A DNA stretch of 64,000 bases, taken from the NCBI GenBank assembly GCA_020638055.1, contig JACKJH010000004.1, forward strand, positions 491,358-555,357. Direction: 5' to 3'. The DNA comes from Hyphomicrobiaceae bacterium (GTDB taxonomy: Bacteria; Pseudomonadota; Alphaproteobacteria; Rhizobiales; Hyphomicrobiaceae). Of this stretch, positions 1-7,272 are shown in pieces; the stretch's first letter is position 1, and each line of letters starts with the position of its first letter. Under the pieces are notes generated by a model, which made no database searches, was not told the DNA's origin, and saw nothing but the letters and a program-made list of their open reading frames with translations. Made by a program: the position numbers and the translations under genes.

Positions 1-819
1 CTGACGCCAAACAGCATCGCGGAAACCATCTCGGCTGCCTTCGACAAGCAGATCGCGACCGACCAACCAACAATACTTGCTGAAATTACCCGCCGCTTGT
101 CGCGTGGGCGATTGCACTTGGGGAGCCGCGATATCGGCCTGGAACTGCACGATGGTGCGCTACGGTTGGCGAAGTTCGAGACTGAAACCGATAACGGGCG
201 TGTTGACACGATTGTCACGGTTGATCTTGCAACATTGGCGAGCGAAACGGAGTGGCGTCTCATCGCATCTGCCAAATTACCTCAGAAAGCCCCATGGCCG
301 CCCGTTTCGATATTTTATACTGGCAAATTGGGCGCCCTAGCCGAAATTACACCGCGCATCGTATTGGGTGCGTTCGAACGCGAACTTTCGGTTCGGCGCA
401 TGGAATATGAAGTCGAAGAGCTCGAAAGGCTGCGCAAGCTCGATGAAGAGCGCGCCCGCCAGGAGCGTGAGCGGCAAAAGGCCCTGGCTGAGGCGCAGCG
501 CTTGGAACGGGAACGTCTGGAAAAGGCGCAGCGCCAGCGCCGACTTGAGTTGGAGCGACAAAATCAGCAACCTGGGCAACAGTTGCAAGTCCCTCTTCCC
601 CTGCCCGATCAACTGTCGCCGCCTGGTTCGCCGCGCACCGATTTGCGGTCTCTTGCACCTCCTTCCAGCCAATCATCAGCCAGTCCGCCTGCTGCTGCGC
701 CGCATGCTACGTCACGTAATTCGACGTCGGCGGTGCGACGCCGGCCGCCAAGTGTCCAGCGGCCAAAGCCGAGTGCTGCCGACACCACACTGCGGTCCCT
801 CTCACCAGGGACGTATTGA
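1..819 (+). CDS. AsmA-family protein, C-terminal part (5' end outside window)
   Basis: The reading frame is open from the first base, so this is the C-terminal 272 residues of a longer protein. The part with YTGKLGALAEITPRI followed by a stretch around ELSVRRMEYEVEELERLRKL resembles the end of AsmA-like proteins of Hyphomicrobiales, large envelope proteins related to lipid transport factors. After that comes a charged, probably coiled-coil segment rich in Glu, Arg and Gln (about residues 130-190 of the visible part) and a Pro/Ser-rich disordered tail. An internal TTG at 97 could look like a start but the homologous sequence begins before it. Family call is by motif resemblance; function is inferred. 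Confidence 0.7.
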   Translation: MTPNSIAETISAAFDKQIATDQPTILAEITRRLSRGRLHLGSRDIGLELHDGALRLAKFETETDNGRVDTIVTVDLATLASETEWRLIASAKLPQKAPWPPVSIFYTGKLGALAEITPRIVLGAFERELSVRRMEYEVEELERLRKLDEERARQERERQKALAEAQRLERERLEKAQRQRRLELERQNQQPGQQLQVPLPLPDQLSPPGSPRTDLRSLAPPSSQSSASPPAAAPHATSRNSTSAVRRRPPSVQRPKPSAADTTLRSLSPGTY

Positions 820-889
820 CCACTGCATCGGGTGAACGCTTCGGTGGGGACTGAGCGTGTGTGTCGTGGGATGTTTCATTGTTGTGCAG

Positions 890-984
890 AGCACGGCCAC
901 TATCGAAGGATCGGCGCTTGGGCTTTTTGTTTGGTCGCATTTTCTGCGACGAACCGGTATCCACTTCGTCGGAAAATGCTTTAG
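890..984 (+). repeat. Family A palindromic element, copy 1 (left half degenerate)
   Basis: The right hairpin is intact (GCATTTTCTGCGACGAACC ... TTCGTCGGAAAATGC), the left hairpin is decayed. It ends in TTTAG just before the stop codon of the ribbon-helix-helix gene on the other strand. Confidence 0.75.
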
Positions 985-987
985 GCA

Positions 988-1212
988 TCACCTTCCGCGC
1001 ACACGTTCCTGCAAATCGGCAAGCACATAAAGGCGCACGGCGGTCGATAGTCCCGTACCATCAGCCCTGGCGTTGTCGATTTCAGCGACAAGTGCAGCAA
1101 GCGTCAGCGTTCGCGTGCAGGCAATTTCCTTGAGCGCCTCCCAGAAAGGCGTTTCGAGTGAAATTGATGTCCGGTGACCATTGATTGAGAAGGAACGTTT
1201 GAGCGGTCTCAT
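988..1212 (-). CDS. Ribbon-helix-helix domain protein (RHH_4 type)
   Basis: A 74-residue protein beginning MRPLKRSFSINGHRTSISLE and continuing through WEALKEIA and LAALVAEIDNAR to LSTAVRLYVL. This is the pattern of the short RHH_4 family common in alphaproteobacteria: a beta strand followed by two helices that dimerise and bind DNA. Targets are unknown. The frame is open upstream to a TTG at 1365, which would add a basic 51-residue extension; the ATG at 1212 fits the usual family length and the domain starts right after it, so I chose it. No strong ribosome site is visible for either start. Confidence 0.7.
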   Translation of the reverse strand: MRPLKRSFSINGHRTSISLETPFWEALKEIACTRTLTLAALVAEIDNARADGTGLSTAVRLYVLADLQERVRGR

Positions 1213-1542
1213 GTTTTGCGATCTGCTTTTTGCCTTCGGCTTCAATTTAGTGCGCCGATGCACAATCGGTTTTAGAGCGCCGTCCGCCTTGATCGTAACA
1301 CCGCTACGCACTGCGCTCTGGTACGTCTGGCGACCACTCGTTAACCATAGTGATGCTAGTGTCAAATGGCGGACGTTTCAGTTGCAGCCTAGTATGGCAT
1401 AGCGTCCCGACAGGCTCCGTCAATTTTAAGAAGGCAGGCATTGCTTCTGCCCGTGAAAAAGTGTGACAGGCGTGTCCTAGGGAACAGCATGCCTTCCAGG
1501 CCGGGGCTAGTTTCCCTTCATCGACGACGATTGGAGATTGCC

Positions 1543-1836
1543 ATGACCTTGAGCCTCAAAAATCTGACCAAGTCACCTCTCATTGTTGCAGCGGCCATCG
1601 CGATAATCGGGCTGGTTGGCCAGTCGGGCAGCGCAGCGGCGGTATCGCTCGCGGTAAAACGCGCGTGCATGGGCGATTATTTCTCCCACTGCAGCAATCA
1701 CGCTGTCGGAAGTCCGGGCGTCCGCCGCTGCATGCGCAACGCAGGTCCGCGCCTTTCCAAGCGCTGTATCAATGCGTTGATCGACGCTGGCGAAGTTTCC
1801 AGGTCCGAGGTCTCTCGCCGCGCGGCACAACGCTGA
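1543..1836 (+). CDS. Small exported cysteine-rich protein
   Basis: A 97-residue product with an N-terminal signal peptide (KSPLIVAAAIAIIGLVGQSG, cleavage probably after GSAAA) and a mature part with four cysteines: ACMGDYF, HC, RRCMRN and KRCINAL. The spacing suggests two disulfides or a metal site. Proteins of this build are common and uncharacterised in rhizobia. The start is set by GGAG eight bases before the ATG at 1543; the longer frame back to 1441 would bury the signal peptide. It stands alone between divergent and unrelated genes. Function unknown. Confidence 0.6.
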   Translation: MTLSLKNLTKSPLIVAAAIAIIGLVGQSGSAAAVSLAVKRACMGDYFSHCSNHAVGSPGVRRCMRNAGPRLSKRCINALIDAGEVSRSEVSRRAAQR

Positions 1837-1890
1837 TCGTCGGCATGCAGGTTGATACATCAAGGTGTGAACGCGACGTCTAGAAACTGG

Positions 1891-1930
1891 GCGGCAGCAA
1901 ACGGATTTTTAACCACTTTTGTGCTGCCGC
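1891..1930. other. Inverted repeat GCGGCAGCA/TGCTGCCGC
   Basis: A 9-base perfect stem flanks a 22-base AT-rich loop downstream of the cysteine-rich gene. It may act as a terminator for that gene or lie in the leader of the next one; there is no clear T tract after the stem, so the role is open. Confidence 0.3.
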
Positions 1931-2031
1931 TTCACGGCCCCTTTACCTCAATTCCGTAACATTCAAAGGATTTCGCGAGTTTACCGCCAGCACGGCGGTT
2001 TCGCGATCAGTGCCTTATGAGGAGTTAGGTA

Positions 2032-2694
2032 ATGAGCGTCGTTGACGTGAAGAAAAACCCCGGCCCATTCACAGGCTGGACGGAACTGCCACGCAAGACC
2101 GTTGCAATGGAACTGGTTGAGCGGTTCTATCTGCTCGGTCTGTTCGGATATTTCCTGCACAATATGCTTGGAAATGCCGGGTTCTCTGCAGCAACAATTT
2201 TGTTGATCATGTCAGAAATTCTGCCGTTGCTGCTGGTATTCAGCCGCGGACCTTCCGAAACGCTTTCGCTCAAGCCGGGCGACTGGTTTTTTGGCATCGC
2301 GGGTGCCAGTGCTCCGTTGCTGGCAATAAAGATTCAGGCCGAGCCGCTCCTGCCGTTTGCTTTCTGTCTGGCACTGATGCTGATTGGCTTTGCCGTGCAA
2401 GTGAGCGGCAAGTTGTTTCTCGGGCGTTCATTCGGTGTCATCGCGGCCAATCGGGGCGTCAAGTTCAGAGGTCCGTATCGCATCGTACGCCATCCCATTT
2501 ATGCCGGCTACACGCTGACGCACATCGGCTTCCTGCTGATTAACCCCGCCTGGTGGAATTTCGCGCTTTATTCTACCGCGCTGGGATTGCAGATCGTGCG
2601 GATCCTCAAGGAGGAACGCGTTTTGAGCGAAGATCCCGCATACCGCGAAATGAAGCAGCGCGTGCCTTACAGGTTGTTGCCCAAAGTGTTCTAA
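2032..2694 (+). CDS. Isoprenylcysteine carboxyl methyltransferase-family membrane protein
   Basis: A 220-residue protein with several hydrophobic segments over residues 25-130 and the C-terminal core typical of the ICMT/phospholipid methyltransferase superfamily: RGPYRIVRHPIYAGYTL (about 148-164), then LLINPAWWNF and a final KEERVLSEDPAYREMKQRV. The HP-Y and EE-L motifs form the S-adenosylmethionine site in this superfamily. The bacterial substrate cannot be read from the sequence. GGAG sits about ten bases before the ATG. It is convergent with bufC and shares its terminator. Confidence 0.75.
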   Translation: MSVVDVKKNPGPFTGWTELPRKTVAMELVERFYLLGLFGYFLHNMLGNAGFSAATILLIMSEILPLLLVFSRGPSETLSLKPGDWFFGIAGASAPLLAIKIQAEPLLPFAFCLALMLIGFAVQVSGKLFLGRSFGVIAANRGVKFRGPYRIVRHPIYAGYTLTHIGFLLINPAWWNFALYSTALGLQIVRILKEERVLSEDPAYREMKQRVPYRLLPKVF

Positions 2695-2736
2695 GTGCGG
2701 CGGTGCCGACGCAGCAACCGCGCATACGACCACAAG

Positions 2737-2766
2737 ACACCTGCCTGAACTTCTTCAGGCGGGTGT
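2737..2766. terminator. Bidirectional hairpin terminator between the ICMT gene and bufC
   Basis: A 13-base near-perfect stem (ACACCTGCCTGAA, loop CTTC, TTCAGGCGGGTGT) followed by TTTCTTGTTT on the plus strand. The stop codon of bufC (2755-2757) lies inside the hairpin, so the structure also covers the last codons of that gene. Confidence 0.75.
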
Positions 2767-3624
2767 TTCTTGTTTGGGGTGTGAATTGGCTGCCTCCGTG
2801 TCAACGCAAGCGAGCATTCCTGCTGCCGCCCAGCCGGCAAGAAAACCAACCGCTGCTTTAGCAGCTTCACGTTGGTCCTCGAACGACGTCATTGCAGCCA
2901 CAACGTCGGCGAATGTCGAAGCTGGTTGCGCCGCATCGAAAGCGGTAGCTTCATCAATCGACATGACCCTGATCCTGGGTGTTGTTGCCTCCCGCCAGAC
3001 AATCAAATGTTGTGGGCTGTTCAGCCGTTTTGCTTGAGGCGGCTCGGTCCCAGCGTCAATTGCAATCCATATATCCAAGGCGTTCGTGAGGGCGTCGATA
3101 CGGCGAACCGAGGGGTGCGGAACAACCATGAGCGTGGCCCAATCGTCCGGTGAGATCGATGTCAGCATGGCAAGGCTAAACGTCTCAGCGTTTGCTGAAT
3201 CAAAAGCATCAGCAAGGGCCAGCTCGATGCGTGCGACCTCAGCCATTTGCGGCCAATTCGAAAACGGTGCGGTTGCAGCCAGAAAGTCTGGCATGTTGCG
3301 CGAGAACCAACGCACGTTTTGCCTGTCTGAGGGATGCGCTTCGATATATCCGGCCGCCGCATGTTCAAACAACGCTTTGCCCAGATAGGCCGAAAGGTTT
3401 GCCAGATCGGCTTCCAGCACCTCCGCGAGACGTGAACGGTAGGCGTTGCAATAGATGTCGAGCATTGCATCGGTTTGAGCGTGCGCGGGAGGACGAAGCT
3501 GCGAAAGCAGATCGTCACGAGGCACCTGATACGATGTGGTTGAACCGCCATGCTGGGCCGTTGCGGTACGACGCAGGATGACTGACTGCATTTGATGTTG
3601 GAGTGCGGCCAGGTTTGCCATCAT
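2755..3624 (-). CDS. bufC: BufC-type protein (DUF2063, HvfC/BufC family)
   Basis: A 289-residue protein beginning MMANLAALQHQMQSVI with a helical N-terminal DUF2063 domain (about 1-130; YCNAYRSRLAEVLEADL, LGKALFEHAAAGYIEAHPS) and a C-terminal domain of another 130 residues. Proteins of this family are the obligate partner of DUF692/MNIO enzymes in HvfABC and BufABC systems, where they help the enzyme modify the cysteines of a precursor peptide. Here it is the last gene of the bufA-bufB-bufC series, separated from bufB by 61 bases because a family A repeat has landed at the end of bufB. AAGGG precedes the double ATG. Confidence 0.8.
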   Translation of the reverse strand: MMANLAALQHQMQSVILRRTATAQHGGSTTSYQVPRDDLLSQLRPPAHAQTDAMLDIYCNAYRSRLAEVLEADLANLSAYLGKALFEHAAAGYIEAHPSDRQNVRWFSRNMPDFLAATAPFSNWPQMAEVARIELALADAFDSANAETFSLAMLTSISPDDWATLMVVPHPSVRRIDALTNALDIWIAIDAGTEPPQAKRLNSPQHLIVWREATTPRIRVMSIDEATAFDAAQPASTFADVVAAMTSFEDQREAAKAAVGFLAGWAAAGMLACVDTEAANSHPKQETPA

Positions 3625-3685
3625 GCAGATGCCCTTGCTGGAGGGGTACTTACCTCATTGTGCGTTGTTTTCAACTCCTGGTGCC

Positions 3686-3790
3686 CTAGAGCACATTTCG
3701 ATCAGATGGAATCGGATCGGCGCTATAGCTTTTTGTTTTGTCGCATTTTCTTCGACGAACCGGTGTCCACTTCGTCGGAAAATGCTCTAG
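3686..3790 (+). repeat. Family A palindromic element, copy 2 (inside the end of the bufB frame)
   Basis: A complete 105-base element from CTAG to CTAG with both hairpins. It contains no stop in the bufB frame until its far CTAG, so bufB reads through all of it. Confidence 0.85.
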
Positions 3791-4636
3791 CACATCAGCC
3801 GCGATGTCGCGCGCACGGTCAAGCTCAGCAACGACGTCGGCCAATGGAGGAATGTGGTCATCGCGCTCAATCATGGTGGAGACGGCGCCGAAGCGCTCGA
3901 CAGCCGCACGATAAAGGTTGAACACATCGTCGCAAATGTCGTGATCATGCGTGTCTATGACATAGTCGCCATGGTCTTCGTGGCCGGCAAGATGGAACTG
4001 CACGACGGGCTCGCGCGGTATGCCATTCAGGAACTCGATTGGATCAAACCCGTGGTTTCGTGCGCTGACGTAGACGTTGTTGACATCAAACAGCAAGTAG
4101 CAGCCCGTCCGCCGGGTCAGTTCGGAAAGAAACTCCCATTCGGTCATGTCCTGCTGGGCAAACGCGACGTACGACGAGACATTTTCCAATGTAAGCGGAC
4201 GGCCCAGGACCTCCTGCACCTTGTGGACACGCGCGGCGATGTGGTCGAGAGCCTCATAGGTGTAGGGAATAGGCAGCAGGTCATGCAGATTGATACCGTG
4301 AACGCCGGTCCAGCACAGGTGATCAGAAATCCATTTCGGTCTTACGCGATGCGCCAGTGTTCTAACCGCTTTGAGATATTCAAAGTCGAGTGGTGCGGTC
4401 GATGCAATTGACATGGAGACGCCGTGCATGACCACGGGATAACGCTCGCAGATCTGATCCAGGATCTGCAAGGGTTGTCCGCCGGGTACCATGAAGTTTT
4501 CTGAAATGATCTCGAACCAATCGACGGCTGGATTACCGGTGAGGATGTCGTTGTAATGTTGCGAGCGCAGGCCTAGGCCAAAGCCGAGAAAACCCGGTTT
4601 TGATGCACTTGGTGGTGGCGCGTTGCAGCTTTCCAT
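3686..4636 (-). CDS. bufB: BufB-type MNIO maturase (DUF692), C-terminus extended by a repeat
   Basis: A 316-residue member of the DUF692 family, TIM-barrel multinuclear iron enzymes that oxidise cysteines in precursor peptides. Landmarks are GFGLGLRSQHYNDIL (about 18-32), WFEIISENFM, the HGVSMSI metal motif, WISDHLCWTG, TLENVSSYV, LLFDVNNVYVSARNHG, FHLAGHEDHGDYVIDTHDH and TMIERDDHIPPL. The ATG at 4636 has GGAGAG in front; the frame is open further upstream but overlaps bufA. The native end is near DRARDIAADVL; the last 33 residues (EHFPTKWTPVRRRKC onwards) are encoded by the family A element and the stop TAG is its terminal CTAG. Whether this tail affects activity is unknown; the catalytic core looks complete. 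Confidence 0.85.
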   Translation of the reverse strand: MESCNAPPPSASKPGFLGFGLGLRSQHYNDILTGNPAVDWFEIISENFMVPGGQPLQILDQICERYPVVMHGVSMSIASTAPLDFEYLKAVRTLAHRVRPKWISDHLCWTGVHGINLHDLLPIPYTYEALDHIAARVHKVQEVLGRPLTLENVSSYVAFAQQDMTEWEFLSELTRRTGCYLLFDVNNVYVSARNHGFDPIEFLNGIPREPVVQFHLAGHEDHGDYVIDTHDHDICDDVFNLYRAAVERFGAVSTMIERDDHIPPLADVVAELDRARDIAADVLEHFPTKWTPVRRRKCDKTKSYSADPIPSDRNVL

Positions 4637-4721
4637 CGGGCGCTCTCCAGAGCTTTCGTCGTTGGTTGGCCGCTCCAGGTGAAACGTCCCGGAGCAGCCC
4701 TTTCTTCTGCACCAACTCGGA

Positions 4722-4982
4722 CTATTTCGCCGGCTCGAACTTGGCGCCTTCGATCTTGGCGCACTCTTCGGCAGTGGTCGCGGTGAAGCCTTTACCCTTA
4801 CAGGCATTCTGGCCTTTACACGCATTTGTCGCTGTCTTGCAGGCGCTCTGGCCCTTGCAGGCGTTGGCGCCAACACAGTGTCCCTTGTCGCCAGCAAACG
4901 CAGCCGGTGCCGTCGCAAGGCCTGAAACAATGAGGGCGGCTGCAGCGGCGGCGATGGTGGCAGTCGTTTTGGTCGGTGTCAT
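4722..4982 (-). CDS. bufA: Bufferin-type periplasmic peptide precursor (BufA family)
   Basis: An 86-residue precursor: signal peptide of about 30 residues ending APAAFA, then a mature part with six cysteines in HCVGANACKG, SACKTATNACKG, NACKGKGF and EECAKIEG. ACKG-type cysteine repeats beside DUF692 and DUF2063 genes are the mark of bufferins, exported ribosomal peptides whose cysteines are converted to metal-binding heterocycles and which buffer copper in the periplasm. The ACKG spacing fits the BufA2 rather than the DUF2282/BufA1 subgroup; I am less sure of that. AGGAG lies eight bases before the ATG. An ECF-type promoter lies about 350 bases upstream. Metal specificity is inferred from the family. 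Confidence 0.82.
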   Translation of the reverse strand: MTPTKTTATIAAAAAALIVSGLATAPAAFAGDKGHCVGANACKGQSACKTATNACKGQNACKGKGFTATTAEECAKIEGAKFEPAK

Positions 4983-5334
4983 AAAGCTACTCCTAGCTGG
5001 TGGTTGGTTGGGTTGGGCCCGTGTCGGATGCAAGCGATGTATCCAAACACGGGCCCGGGTCGTTGCCGTCCGTGCGGTGGCCAGGCGCACGTCGGGTGCC
5101 GCCGGAAGCAGACAGGCGCTGCATCCGGGTGGGGCTCATGGTCCGCGACGTCGCAAAATAGAAAGGGTCGTCGCGAATGTTCTTTATTTCTTTGCGATTG
5201 TGGAGTTTTCCGATCGCGCTTGCCGGGCTTACATCGTCCAGTGTTGCGAACCGCAATTCCAGGTTCGCCCGAAATGGATTGCAACGCCCACACGGGCACC
5301 ATCACTCCCCTTTTTTTGTTCTGTCCTGGGAAGC
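4983..5334 (-). other. Long untranslated leader or spacer upstream of bufA
   Basis: About 350 bases without a convincing gene between the ECF-type promoter and the bufA start. The open frames that cross it on either strand show no domain, no signal peptide and no good ribosome site. If the promoter at 5335-5362 is the bufA promoter, this is an unusually long 5' leader. Confidence 0.4.
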
Positions 5335-5362
5335 GTTACGGCCAGGTATGGCGAAACGTTTC
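5335..5362 (-). promoter_or_regulatory. ECF sigma promoter candidate for the buf operon
   Basis: Reading the minus strand, GAAACG, 16 bases, then CGTAAC. The -10 hexamer and the 16-base spacing are the same as in the candidate before sigF (GTAACA-N16-CGTAAC). It starts just after the nrsF stop codon. Resembles the SigF consensus reported in Caulobacter. Confidence 0.55.
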
Positions 5363-5403
5363 ATGAGGGGACCAGCAAGTGCCTCACGATTTCGTGAGGT
5401 GCG

Positions 5404-6042
5404 CTACCAGCGCAGCAGGTAGCGGCCGGCAAAGGCTGAGGCAATCGCCAGGGCGGCGATGGCAATCGTATACCAGGTGCCAACGAAAAACGGGGAGTCG
5501 TCGGTACAAAGGGTTGCGTAGTAGGTGGCCGAGATCGCTCCAGCCATGATGCCGGCGACGGCGCCGGTCAGCGCTGGCGCGGCGGGAGCACTGTTGCGCA
5601 AGGCGTAGAAAATAACGGCAAGTGGTGTGAGTGCGAGCGTCGGCACGATGGTCAGGCAAACGAGCGAGTTGGAACCGACAGCGCGCGCCATCCAGGCGTC
5701 GGCGGGCGTCAGTTTCATCTCGATTACGCTTGCTCCCAATAGCAGCAGTGGCGCGACCAAGAGCGGTGCAAGCGATCTCCATCTCACAGGTGTTGGGCGC
5801 GTGAGTTCAAGCAGTGCCGGGATGGTGGAAAACAACAAAAGCGTCGTGAATGCCAGTTTGATCTGGAACCGCCATGTGCCTAGAGCCGCAGCGATGTCTG
5901 TGCGCGGCCCAAGGAAAATTATGAACAGTATGCCGGCCAGGATGAACGCGACCGGCAACGCTCGCGCCAAGGCACGCGAGGGGTTTAGCATGCGTGTGGC
6001 GGTGTCTGCGGCCAGTGCCTTTATGAGGTCGTTGGTGCGCAT
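5404..6042 (-). CDS. nrsF: NrsF-family anti-sigma factor, six-helix membrane protein
   Basis: A 212-residue protein with a short cytosolic N-terminus (MRTNDLIKALAADTATRM) and about six hydrophobic segments, matching the DUF1109/NrsF family of membrane anti-sigma factors that hold SigF-type ECF factors and release them on metal or oxidative stress. Two cysteines lie in or near membrane segments (SNSLVCLTIVP and YYATLCTDDSPF); paired cysteines are important for sensing in the Caulobacter protein. The ATG at 6042 has CGAGG nine bases before it; a GTG at 6048 would overlap the sigF stop by three bases and is the alternative start. It is translationally coupled to sigF. Confidence 0.82.
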   Translation of the reverse strand: MRTNDLIKALAADTATRMLNPSRALARALPVAFILAGILFIIFLGPRTDIAAALGTWRFQIKLAFTTLLLFSTIPALLELTRPTPVRWRSLAPLLVAPLLLLGASVIEMKLTPADAWMARAVGSNSLVCLTIVPTLALTPLAVIFYALRNSAPAAPALTGAVAGIMAGAISATYYATLCTDDSPFFVGTWYTIAIAALAIASAFAGRYLLRW

Positions 6043-6044
6043 GT

Positions 6045-6590
6045 TCACGAGCCTCGATAAATTGCTGCGAGCGATTTCAGCGCCCGGTGCAGGGCAACGC
6101 GCACGGCACCCTCGCTCATACCCAGACGTTCACCTGCTTCTCGGGCGCTGTAGCCCTCAATGGAAACCGCCTCGACAATTTTGCGATCGCGTTCTTTGAG
6201 ATGTGTCAATAGATCGTTCTGTGCTCCCAATCCTTCGTCTGGCCCGGGCTGCGGCTCGGCCAGGATTTCGGCAACATCGTCCAGCGGAACAAACTTGCGA
6301 TATCCCTTGCGGCGCAAATGGTCGACGAGCTTGTTGCGCGCAATAGCCTTGAGCCACGGCTCGATCGGCCGGGATGCGTCCCACGTTTGCCTTTTTAAAT
6401 GGATCGTCAGCAGCGTTTCCTGCACGACGTCCTCCACATCCTCGTTGTGATAGCCGTAAATGCGAAAGCCGCTCGATACGTAGACGCGAATGCGGCGCGC
6501 GGCGAAATCTAGGGCGCGGCGGTAGGCGGTTTCATCGCCGTTCCTGCCGTTTTCAAACAGTGCCGCCAGATCGTCCCGCATCTCGCGCAA
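6045..6590 (-). CDS. sigF: ECF RNA polymerase sigma factor, SigF type
   Basis: A 181-residue sigma factor. Region 2 covers about 20-95 (YGYHNEDVEDVVQETLLTIH, WLKAIARNKLVDHLRRKGYR) and region 4 about 128-178 (LKERDRKIVEAVSIEGYSAREAGERLGMSEGAVRVALHRALKSL) with a clear helix-turn-helix. It is the first gene of sigF-nrsF and lies upstream of the bufferin genes, so it probably drives them. A matching promoter 15-40 bases upstream of the ATG suggests autoregulation. The name is by family and context; ECF group assignment should be treated as likely rather than proven. Confidence 0.85.
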   Translation of the reverse strand: MREMRDDLAALFENGRNGDETAYRRALDFAARRIRVYVSSGFRIYGYHNEDVEDVVQETLLTIHLKRQTWDASRPIEPWLKAIARNKLVDHLRRKGYRKFVPLDDVAEILAEPQPGPDEGLGAQNDLLTHLKERDRKIVEAVSIEGYSAREAGERLGMSEGAVRVALHRALKSLAAIYRGS

Positions 6591-6604
6591 GGGCTTCCCT
6601 TCTC

Positions 6605-6632
6605 GTTACGCGCTCGGTGGCGTTATTGTTAC
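6605..6632 (-). promoter_or_regulatory. ECF sigma promoter candidate before sigF
   Basis: On the minus strand GTAACA, 16 bases, CGTAAC, ending 15 bases before the sigF start codon. It matches the reported GTAACC-N16-CGAA form of SigF promoters closely and shares spacer length and -10 with the site before bufA. Confidence 0.6.
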
Positions 6633-6780
6633 AGCCCATTTTCAGGTGGTCGCCAGCTTGGAGCCACAGAGCACTCAAGGGCCATAGCACATCGGATGCA
6701 AGAGTTAACGCGCGTTAATCGAGCACTTTGCGGCGGCGTCGATGACTGACGATTAAGATCGCAATCAATAGCTGTACGGC

Positions 6781-7272
6781 TCAAGCCCTGGCTATTGTCT
6801 TTGTCATCAGGTCGGTCAGTGCGCCATGCAAGTATTCAGGTTCTGGAAAAAGTTGCTTGGAGTAAAGCCAGTTCTTGTGTGATCCGATGGAAAACATGCC
6901 CGTGCGTGCGCGGTAACCTGGGTTTACCGCATAATCGCCCAATTGCAAGATGCGTGAGATCTCATTGCCGCTCAGCGTCCACTGATGCCCGCCCCGGTTG
7001 GGACGCGTGTCATGCAGATGGCATTCGATGCGGTCGCCCTTGGCAATGAGATACGTTTTTTGTTTCGACGTCTTGAAGACAAGCAGTTCTTCAGGGCTGG
7101 GCGGCAGCGCTTCGAGGGTTGCTGCTTCGGGGTCGTTTTCCTGTTCCAGCGGCTCAAGATATTCCTTGTAGCCACGGCGGGCGACGATTGCCGCGATCAA
7201 CGTCGCGACAACCGTTGAAAGGGCAGACACCCATTCGGCGAGGCTGCCCAATTCCAGGTTCATCTCGAACAT
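6781..7272 (-). CDS. Hypothetical protein with one N-terminal membrane helix
   Basis: A 163-residue protein. Residues 8-32 (LAEWVSALSTVVATLIAAIVARRGY) form one transmembrane helix, followed by an acidic linker and a soluble part with LLVFKTSKQKTYLIAKGDRIECHLHDTR and a C-terminal helix. I do not recognise the family. Its ATG shares one base with the fumC stop (TGATG), so it is translated with fumC, but nothing in the sequence links it to fumarase function. It ends before a 190-base gap to sigF. Confidence 0.6.
   Translation of the reverse strand: MFEMNLELGSLAEWVSALSTVVATLIAAIVARRGYKEYLEPLEQENDPEAATLEALPPSPEELLVFKTSKQKTYLIAKGDRIECHLHDTRPNRGGHQWTLSGNEISRILQLGDYAVNPGYRARTGMFSIGSHKNWLYSKQLFPEPEYLHGALTDLMTKTIARA

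Noticed and set aside
3686..3790. Protein tail EHFPTKWTPVRRRKC as a conserved domain
   Set aside because: It is the translation of a family A repeat; it is kept as a finding about the element and not called a domain.
4600..5397. Plus-strand 265-codon frame across bufA
   Set aside because: Low-complexity Ala-rich product antisense to the bufferin precursor; no support.
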